Origin: Candidatus Martarchaeota archaeon | GTDB taxonomy: Archaea; Micrarchaeota; Micrarchaeia; Norongarragalinales; UBA8480 | DNA: 6,116 nucleotides | Assembly (NCBI GenBank): GCA_023474775.1 | Contig: JAMCXP010000039.1 | Location: 1-6,116, forward strand | Reading direction: 5' to 3' | The notes under the pieces: generated by a model | What the model was told of the DNA's origin: nothing | Databases searched by the model: none | What the model saw: the letters and a program-made list of their open reading frames with translations, nothing else | Part shown: positions 1 through 3,729 of the stretch, piece by piece | Numbering within the stretch: the stretch's first letter is position 1 | Layout of the letters: the number at the start of each line of letters is the position of its first letter | Translations under genes and position numbers: made by a program

Positions 1-513
1 GTAGAACCGTACGTTAATTTTATAAACAAAAGCGAGATCAAAACAATTCCAGAGTTAAAATCGCTAGTGAACTCATCCGACGAGGCTATAATTTCAGTAA
101 AAAATAACATTCAAGCCGAAACAGACGAGGATTTCGCCAGAAAAGCATTTGATTTCGTTAGAAAAATAGAACTTGCGGAACTCGACTCTGACGTTTCATT
201 CTGGCTTTCTCCTAAGGAGATTCTTGAAGTGAATGCTTCAGACTCGTTTGACAAAGCGATTTTTCTATGTTCCCTGCTGAAAAGCCGAGGTTTGAAAGCG
301 AAGGTGAGAGTGCTTGAGTTTTCAGACAGTTCAAGAAGGCCAATAGTAATATTTGAATTGAATGGAAAAACTTTCACTGCCGAGCCAACCGAAGGGATTC
401 TTGATGAGAAAAACCCAGATGATTTAGCAAAAAGCCTAAAAATAGACGATTCTGTCTTTGTTAAAGCTCTTTTTGAGTTCAACGACAAGGATTATGAGGA
501 TTTTCAACAATAA
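1..513 (+). CDS. Transglutaminase-like fold protein, catalytically degenerate, 5'-partial
   Basis: The reading frame is open from base 1 with no ATG, so the start lies upstream; 170 codons are visible. A GTG at 67 could start a shorter protein, but the upstream frame also reads as ordinary protein. The order of motifs matches the transglutaminase/protease-like domain: an amphipathic helix (ARKAFDFVRK), FWLSPKEIL, the helix after the active site (DKAIFLCSLLKSRG), the strand KAKVRVLEF, then FELNGKTF and AEPTEG. In active members the helix starts with Asp-Cys, followed by HAW and D-P-T. Here the corresponding positions are Ser (codon 244-246), Arg (337-339) and Glu (382-384), so the Cys-His-Asp triad is gone. 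I infer a non-enzymatic binding or scaffold role. It ends 54 bp before rpoK on the same strand. The fold assignment is fairly sure; the cellular role is unknown. Confidence 0.6.
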   Translation, partial: VEPYVNFINKSEIKTIPELKSLVNSSDEAIISVKNNIQAETDEDFARKAFDFVRKIELAELDSDVSFWLSPKEILEVNASDSFDKAIFLCSLLKSRGLKAKVRVLEFSDSSRRPIVIFELNGKTFTAEPTEGILDEKNPDDLAKSLKIDDSVFVKALFEFNDKDYEDFQQ

Positions 514-567
514 GAATTTAAATTTTGCCTAGCATAATTAAAACCATAAAACAAGGTTATTTTACTA
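514..567 (+). promoter_or_regulatory. Putative rpoK promoter and leader
   Basis: A TATA-like TTTAAATT lies at 517-524. With the usual archaeal distance of about 26 bp, transcription would start near 547, leaving a leader of about 21 nt. That leader holds GGTTAT at 555-560, seven bases before the ATG, which matches the anti-Shine-Dalgarno partner GGTGAT with one mismatch. Box and spacing are seen directly; use as a promoter is inferred. Read-through from the upstream gene is the alternative. Confidence 0.35.
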
Positions 568-741
568 ATGAAAGAAGAACTCACCAAATATGAAGTTGCA
601 AGGATAATAGGAGCCAGAGCGCTTCAACTATCTCAAGGCGCCCCGCCGTTGATAGAAATCAAAGAACCATCCCCTCTTGAAATAGCAGAGTTGGAGTTCA
701 AGAAAAACGTCATTCCCCTCCATGTGATAAGGCAAGTTTAA
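568..741 (+). CDS. rpoK: DNA-directed RNA polymerase subunit K (RpoK/Rpo6, RPB6/omega homologue)
   Basis: This gene encodes 57 residues from ATG 568 to TAA 739-741. RpoK is the archaeal counterpart of eukaryotic RPB6 and bacterial omega, a small core subunit that clamps the large subunit and helps polymerase assembly. The family signature is almost complete: TKYEVARIIGARALQLSQGA (the family core is Y-E-x-A-R-I-x-G-A-R-A-L-Q), then P-P-L-I-E-I, a helix starting PLEIAELEF, and a C-terminal strand NVIPLHVIR. The length is normal for the short archaeal form that lacks the acidic N-terminal tail. GGTTAT seven bases before the ATG supports the start. The last four bases overlap the 3' end of convergent ksgA, and a run of seven T at 755-761 inside ksgA may end rpoK transcription. 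Recognition is secure. Confidence 0.93.
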   Translation: MKEELTKYEVARIIGARALQLSQGAPPLIEIKEPSPLEIAELEFKKNVIPLHVIRQV

Positions 742-1433
742 AAATACCTGCTTATTTTTTTAATCTCTTCAATTTCAATATTCCTGGCTTTTTTAAGAAA
801 AACAGGGTCAGAATTTGTTTTAAACCCCTCCCTTTTCAAAACCTTTCCAATATTCTGGTTCTTATGCTGAAAAATAAAATTCACTATCTTCCAATCCAAT
901 TCAGTAATTAAGATTGGTTTCTTGTTTTTTTTCAACTCAACAACCGCTGAAAAAACCTTGGGCTTAGGATTGAAAAACTCTGGCGGTATTATTTTCAAAA
1001 TATTACAGATTCCCACGTTTTGAACATTTACGCTTAACTTTGAGTAATCCCTGCTTCCTGGCTTTGCGACCATTCTCTTGGCGAGCTCTTTCTGAACAGT
1101 GAAAATAGCCTTTTTAGTGTTAGATTCAAGAAATTTTATTATAATCTGAGAAGAAATATTGTACGGAAGGTTGCCTGTTATAAAATCATACCCGTCAAAA
1201 TCAACCTCCAAAGCATCTTTGGAAATAACTTCAACCCCTGGTATTTTAATTTTTCCAGATAACTTTTCATCCAACTCTACTACTGTGACTCTCCCTTTTT
1301 TGGCCAAGTGCTTTGTCAACTCCCCATGACCCCCTCCAATTTCAAGAATCCTGCCGCTGGTCATGCCTGCTATAAAATCAAGAATGGGCTCATTGTTGAG
1401 AAAAACCTGGTTCTTTCTCATCTCAAAAACCAT
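738..1433 (-). CDS. ksgA: 16S rRNA (adenine-N6,N6)-dimethyltransferase KsgA/Dim1
   Basis: A 231-residue SAM-dependent methyltransferase that dimethylates two adjacent adenosines in the 3' terminal hairpin of 16S rRNA and acts as a late small-subunit checkpoint. Visible motifs in order: a shortened N-terminal Q-x-F-L element at 9-12, SAM motif I EIGGGHGELT at 31-40, acidic VVELD at 51-55, the catalytic NLPY at 88-91, the VQKELAKRMVAKPGSRDYSKLSV block at about 113-135, FNPKPKV at 154-160, and a basic C-terminal helical domain from about 170. It is shorter than the usual 250-280 residues, mainly before motif I. An in-frame TGA at 1443-1445 rules out a longer ATG-initiated form. ATG 1431-1433 is used here; ATG 1419-1421 (Met5) is a possible alternative. 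It converges with rpoK (4-bp overlap) and follows the ferritin gene on the same strand. Confidence 0.92.
   Translation of the reverse strand: MVFEMRKNQVFLNNEPILDFIAGMTSGRILEIGGGHGELTKHLAKKGRVTVVELDEKLSGKIKIPGVEVISKDALEVDFDGYDFITGNLPYNISSQIIIKFLESNTKKAIFTVQKELAKRMVAKPGSRDYSKLSVNVQNVGICNILKIIPPEFFNPKPKVFSAVVELKKNKKPILITELDWKIVNFIFQHKNQNIGKVLKREGFKTNSDPVFLKKARNIEIEEIKKISRYF
755..761 (+). terminator. T-run terminator candidate for rpoK
   Basis: Seven consecutive T residues begin 14 bp after the rpoK stop codon. Archaeal polymerase often terminates at such U-tracts without a hairpin. The run lies inside the 3' coding end of the convergent ksgA gene, where it is the complement of Lys-Lys-Ile codons, so its presence may simply reflect coding sequence. 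Confidence 0.35.
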
Positions 1434-1451
1434 CAGAGTACTTCAAATCTT

Positions 1452-1508
1452 CAATTATATTCATTTAATAAGGCTCGCCGCTAATTTTAAGCGCTTACTT
1501 TAAATAAA
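1452..1508 (-). promoter_or_regulatory. Putative ksgA promoter region with a short palindrome
   Basis: On the minus strand TTATTAAATG (1462-1471) would place a transcription start near 1440, a few bases before ATG 1433. A second AT box, GAATATAATTG (1452-1462), would instead suit the downstream ATG at 1421. Further upstream, TTTATTTAAA (1499-1508) is another TATA-like stretch, next to the perfect palindrome TAAGCGCTTA at 1488-1497. Which box is used cannot be decided from sequence. Confidence 0.3.
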
Positions 1509-1516
1509 CCCTTAAC

Positions 1517-1756
1517 TTACAATCCTTCCTTTTTGAATTTCTCATCCTGAACTTTGTCAAGCTTTCTTAAAAGATTCATAAGCTCTGCAGTGTGCTCCTT
1601 CTCATCATTCATTATATGAGTCAGAACTTCCTTCAACTCTTCGTTCCTGCTTTCATCAATGTGCGCTTGGTATTGAATAATTGCATCCTGTTCTCCCATG
1701 ATATCAGATCTTATCTTCTCAGCGTCTTTTTTTGTAGCGTTCAAATCATAAACCAT
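1517..1756 (-). CDS. Ferritin-like half-bundle protein, encapsulated-ferritin (EncFtn) type
   Basis: This gene encodes 79 residues, predicted as two helices. Helix 1 carries GEQDAIIQYQAHID and helix 2 carries DEKEHTAELMNLLRKLD. The metal ligands expected for the encapsulated ferritin family are present with exact family spacing: Glu22, then Glu52 and His55, which is the same E-x29-E-x2-H pattern as Glu32/Glu62/His65 in the Rhodospirillum rubrum protein (numbers from memory). Such half-ferritins dimerise to form a ferroxidase site that oxidises Fe(II), normally inside an encapsulin shell. The C-terminus (DEKFKKEGL) has no obvious shell-targeting peptide, and no shell gene is in the window. The frame is open further upstream to 1846, but I start at ATG 1754-1756: conserved sequence begins there, an upstream TATA-like box sits at leaderless distance, and a longer form would overlap nfo. 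A rubrerythrin-related role is the main alternative. Confidence 0.75.
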   Translation of the reverse strand: MVYDLNATKKDAEKIRSDIMGEQDAIIQYQAHIDESRNEELKEVLTHIMNDEKEHTAELMNLLRKLDKVQDEKFKKEGL

Positions 1757-1810
1757 ACTTTTAATTAAAACAATACTTATTTTTAAACCTTTACAATTTA
1801 ATAGGTTGAA
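1757..1810. promoter_or_regulatory. Bidirectional promoter region between ferritin-like gene and nfo
   Basis: The 54-bp divergent spacer has one prominent AT box at its midpoint, 1778-1787. Read on the minus strand it is TTTAAAAATA, preceded by purine-rich GTAAAGG as a BRE-like element; the box centre is about 26 bp from the ferritin ATG. Read on the plus strand it is TATTTTTAAA, about 28 bp from the nfo ATG. Both distances predict leaderless or nearly leaderless mRNAs. A second AT element, the perfect palindrome TTTTAATTAAAA at 1759-1770, could serve nfo with a roughly 20-nt leader. GGTTGA at 1804-1809 is only one base from the nfo ATG, too close to be a normal ribosome-binding site. Confidence 0.45.
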
Positions 1811-2641
1811 ATGATAATTTTCGGAACTGCTGGAAAACCTTTGCAATGCAAGGACGAATCAAGCCTTGAAGCGGTTGAATGCGTCAAAAAAATAAATCTA
1901 GACGCTATGGAGCTTGAATTTGTGCACGGGTGTAAAATGAAGCCTGAAAACGCAAAGCTTATCGGAATCAAAGCAAAAGAATTCAACATAAAACTAAGCG
2001 CCCACGCCTCCTATTACTTGAATTTAATATCACCAAAAAAAGAAATAGCCGAAAAAAGCGTTAAAGAATTAATCACAACCGGCAGGGTTTTAACCGCCGC
2101 AAAAGCAGAAAGACTAGTACTTCACTCCGGATTCTACCTTGAAATGTCCAAAGAAAACGCGTACAATGAAATGAAAAAAGTCTTCCTAAAACTAATTGAA
2201 ATTTTTAAAAGCGAAAACCTAACTGCAGTTTTATCGCCAGAACTTATGGGAAAGCCAACTCAGTTCGGTTCTCTTGAAGAATTATACTCTTTATCTGAAG
2301 AAATAGGATACGATTATTTAAAGCCAACAATAGATTTCGCACACTACCACGCCAGAGAAAACGGAAAGATAAAGGAAAAAGAAGACTACGCTAAACTCTT
2401 TGAGTTGGTGGAGAAAAAAGTAGGAAAGAAAGGCCTTCAAACCCTTCACTGCCACATGTCAAGCATTAACTTCACAGAAAAAGGGGAAAGAAACCATTTA
2501 ACAATGGACAGCGACGCCCCTCCATTCAAACCACTTGCTCAAGCCCTAAAAGATTTCAACTGCAGTGGAACTATAATATGCGAGTCGCCTAACATTGAAA
2601 AAGACGCGCTGTACATGAAAAAAATTTATGAAAATATTTGA
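1811..2641 (+). CDS. nfo: Endonuclease IV-like TIM-barrel protein (AP endonuclease family 2)
   Basis: A 276-residue xylose-isomerase-like TIM barrel, similar in length to endonuclease IV, which uses three Zn ions to cut DNA 5' of abasic sites in base excision repair. Most metal ligands can be placed: His65 (AHASYYLNL), His105 (LVLHSG), Glu144 (SPELMG), Asp175 and His178 (PTIDFAHYH), His215 (HCHMSSI), His229 (GERNHL) and Glu258 (CESPN). The bacterial D-R-H motif reads E-R-N-H here, so the Asp ligand is shifted or replaced by Glu226; I recall similar GE-x-x-H forms in archaeal homologues. The start at ATG 1811 fits a conserved first strand MIIFGTAG and a TATA-like box 28 bp upstream. The family is secure; AP-endonuclease activity, rather than another sugar-related TIM-barrel reaction, is likely but not proven. 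It is divergent from the ferritin-like gene, suggesting a shared oxidative-damage response. Confidence 0.8.
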   Translation: MIIFGTAGKPLQCKDESSLEAVECVKKINLDAMELEFVHGCKMKPENAKLIGIKAKEFNIKLSAHASYYLNLISPKKEIAEKSVKELITTGRVLTAAKAERLVLHSGFYLEMSKENAYNEMKKVFLKLIEIFKSENLTAVLSPELMGKPTQFGSLEELYSLSEEIGYDYLKPTIDFAHYHARENGKIKEKEDYAKLFELVEKKVGKKGLQTLHCHMSSINFTEKGERNHLTMDSDAPPFKPLAQALKDFNCSGTIICESPNIEKDALYMKKIYENI

Positions 2642-2661
2642 TTGCCTAAACGGCGAAAACG

Positions 2662-2705
2662 TTAAAAACATGGGGCTTTTAAAAATTAAATGGTGATATT
2701 TTACT
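2662..2705 (+). promoter_or_regulatory. Promoter/leader with a perfect Shine-Dalgarno site
   Basis: GGTGAT at 2692-2697, eight bases before ATG 2706, is fully complementary to the AUCACC of the archaeal 16S 3' tail and fixes the start of the next gene. Two TATA-like stretches precede it: GTTAAAAACA (2661-2670), which predicts a start near 2691, and TTTTAAAAAT (2677-2686), which would predict a leaderless message and would exclude the Shine-Dalgarno site. The first agrees better with that site. Read-through from nfo, 64 bp upstream, is also possible. Confidence 0.35.
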
Positions 2706-3077
2706 ATGCCAAAGGAAATAGATGACATGAACGCTCAGGAAGCTTACCTAGAAGGAAGACTTTTGGGTTTGAATGAACTTATCTCAATACTAAAAGACGC
2801 TATGCAAAGCGATAAAGTGGACCAGAGCATTTTGGTCAAATCAATAGTACTTCACATTTCAAACGAAATGAGCTCCATCTTAAACGAGCTTAAAGAAGAG
2901 CATGGCGAGCACCCAACCATACAGAAAGCAGAAAAACAGACTCAAAAAATGAGCAGCGAAGCCGAAGCTACAGAAGGAGTTAAGGACGAAAAAGCGGTGG
3001 AAACACTTAAAAAGAACGTTAACGTGGCAGACGACTTGATGAAAAACCTGCTTTCGCTTAAAGAAAACCAGGAGTGA
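2706..3077 (+). CDS. Uncharacterised helical protein encoded directly before csl4
   Basis: I do not recognise this 123-residue protein. It is acidic, strongly helical and soluble-looking, with no Cys, Trp or Phe and no membrane segment or signal peptide. I see three helical stretches: about 9-33 (NAQEAYLEGRLLGLNELISI), about 37-65 (ending SSILNELKEE), and about 95-121 (AVETLKKNVNVADDLMKNLL), with a charged, probably flexible linker at about 66-94 rich in Glu, Lys, Gln and Ser. Heptad-like hydrophobic spacing suggests a coiled coil or helical hairpin that binds a partner. The start is well supported by GGTGAT eight bases upstream. Its stop codon TGA lies inside the Shine-Dalgarno-like GGAGTGAT used by csl4, with no gap between the genes, so the two are probably translationally coupled. 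That placement suggests a job linked to RNA processing, which is inference only. Confidence 0.7.
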   Translation: MPKEIDDMNAQEAYLEGRLLGLNELISILKDAMQSDKVDQSILVKSIVLHISNEMSSILNELKEEHGEHPTIQKAEKQTQKMSSEAEATEGVKDEKAVETLKKNVNVADDLMKNLLSLKENQE

Positions 3078-3078
3078 T
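3071..3078 (+). promoter_or_regulatory. Shine-Dalgarno-like site for csl4 overlapping the upstream stop codon
   Basis: GGAGTGAT resembles GGAGGTGAT with one G missing. The TGA in it is the stop codon of the preceding gene. It abuts TTG 3078, too close for normal initiation there, but lies nine bases before GTG 3087, a good distance. This favours GTG 3087 as the true csl4 start. Confidence 0.4.
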
Positions 3079-3638
3079 TGAAAAAAGTGCAGGTAACGCC
3101 AGGAGAGCAGCTAGCTTTTGAAGAAGAATTAATAGGAGGCAGGGGAACCTTCACAGAAAACGGAGTTATTTACTCCTCGATAAAAGGGGAAAAAATAGAA
3201 GATCCAAAAACAAGAATGATTTCAGTCAAAGGCAAAGAATTCGAAGTAGTCAAACCAGGAGACGTGGTTGTGGGAATAGTAGGTTCCATCTCAAGACAAG
3301 TGGCTTCAATTGAAAGCGTCACCCCTGAAGATAAGCTCAAATCATACCCTTCAATTAAAACATTCCTGAGAATATCAGAACTTTCAAACTCCTACGCTGA
3401 AAGCATGAGAAGCTTCATAACAATAGGAGACATAATCAAAGCTAAGATAATAGAAGTAAAAACCCTTGGAATTTACCTCACAATCAAACAACCTGAACTC
3501 GGAGTGGTCAGAGCATACTGCACAAACTGCAAGTCAGAATTAACACTAAGAGGAAGGCTTTTGATATGTTCAGAGTGCGGGGCAAAACAACAGAGAAAAA
3601 TGGCTCTGCCTTCAAATAATATTAGCGCGCCGCAGTAG
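3078..3638 (+). CDS. csl4: Exosome RNA-binding subunit Csl4
   Basis: Csl4 forms, with Rrp4, the RNA-binding cap of the archaeal exosome, a 3'-5' exoribonuclease and tailing complex, and also recruits partners such as DnaG. The three domains are visible: an N-terminal domain from about residue 5 (VTPGEQLAFEEELIGGRGTF), an S1 RNA-binding domain at about 58-140 (VKPGDVVVGIVGSI to GIYLTI), and a zinc ribbon with Cys148, Cys151, Cys164 and Cys167 (C-x2-C-x12-C-x2-C). The last 15 or so residues are a low-complexity tail. The length of 186 residues is typical. The listed start is TTG 3078; GTG 3087 (183 residues) fits the ribosome-binding site better. The last three sense codons and the TAG stop overlap the tRNA-Phe gene by 10 bp, and the stop is formed by tRNA bases 8-10. 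Identification is secure. Confidence 0.93.
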   Translation: MKKVQVTPGEQLAFEEELIGGRGTFTENGVIYSSIKGEKIEDPKTRMISVKGKEFEVVKPGDVVVGIVGSISRQVASIESVTPEDKLKSYPSIKTFLRISELSNSYAESMRSFITIGDIIKAKIIEVKTLGIYLTIKQPELGVVRAYCTNCKSELTLRGRLLICSECGAKQQRKMALPSNNISAPQ

Positions 3639-3702
3639 CTCAGTCCGGGAGAGCGTTCGGCTGAAGACCGATGTGTCGCTGGTTCAAATCCGGCCTGCGG
3701 CA
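3629..3702 (+). tRNA. tRNA-Phe (anticodon GAA)
   Basis: A complete 74-nt cloverleaf. The acceptor stem GCCGCAG/CTGCGGC (3629-3635 with 3695-3701) has seven Watson-Crick pairs. U8-A9 are at 3636-3637, the D stem is GCTC/GAGC with a 9-nt loop containing GG, and the anticodon loop CTGAAGA has GAA at 3663-3665 and G37. The five-base variable loop has C48 to pair with G15. The T stem GCTGG/CCGGC, with one T-G pair, closes the loop TTCAAAT. The discriminator is A73 at 3702, as usual for Phe, and CCA is not encoded. There is no intron. The pair 27-43 is a T-T mismatch. The 5' ten bases overlap the end of csl4, and rnz begins 27 bp downstream. I find no convincing tRNA promoter at the right distance, so processing from the csl4 transcript is likely. 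Confidence 0.96.
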
Positions 3703-3729
3703 TTTAAAATTCATTCAAAGGTTAAAAAT
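3703..3729 (+). promoter_or_regulatory. tRNA-Phe to rnz spacer
   Basis: The 27-bp spacer holds TTTAAAAT at 3703-3710, directly against the tRNA 3' end, and GGTTA at 3720-3724, five bases before the rnz ATG. The AT box is 23-24 bp from the ATG, slightly short for a TATA box driving a leaderless mRNA. There is no T-run of five or more, so nothing obvious stops transcription between the tRNA and rnz. After cleavage behind A73 the spacer would be the 5' leader of rnz mRNA. Confidence 0.35.

Noticed and set aside
111..488. Minus-strand open frame of 125 codons opposite the transglutaminase-like gene
   Set aside because: It is antisense to a gene with recognisable fold motifs; its translation is Ser/Phe-rich with no motif, and no start signal is visible.
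1757..1846. N-terminal extension of the ferritin-like gene to an ATG at 1846
   Set aside because: It would overlap the start of nfo, the extra residues do not resemble the family, and a TATA-like box sits at the right distance for ATG 1756.
3611..3625. AT stretch just before tRNA-Phe as its own promoter
   Set aside because: It lies only about 10 bp from the tRNA 5' end; an archaeal TATA box there would start transcription inside the tRNA.
3473..3703. Minus-strand open frame across the csl4 end and tRNA-Phe
   Set aside because: It runs antisense through a complete tRNA and the csl4 zinc ribbon; its apparent protein is translated antisense tRNA, a common false gene call.
3673..3729. Upstream extension of rnz from TTG 3673
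   Set aside because: The first bases are inside the mature tRNA, and conserved RNase Z sequence begins at Met 3730.
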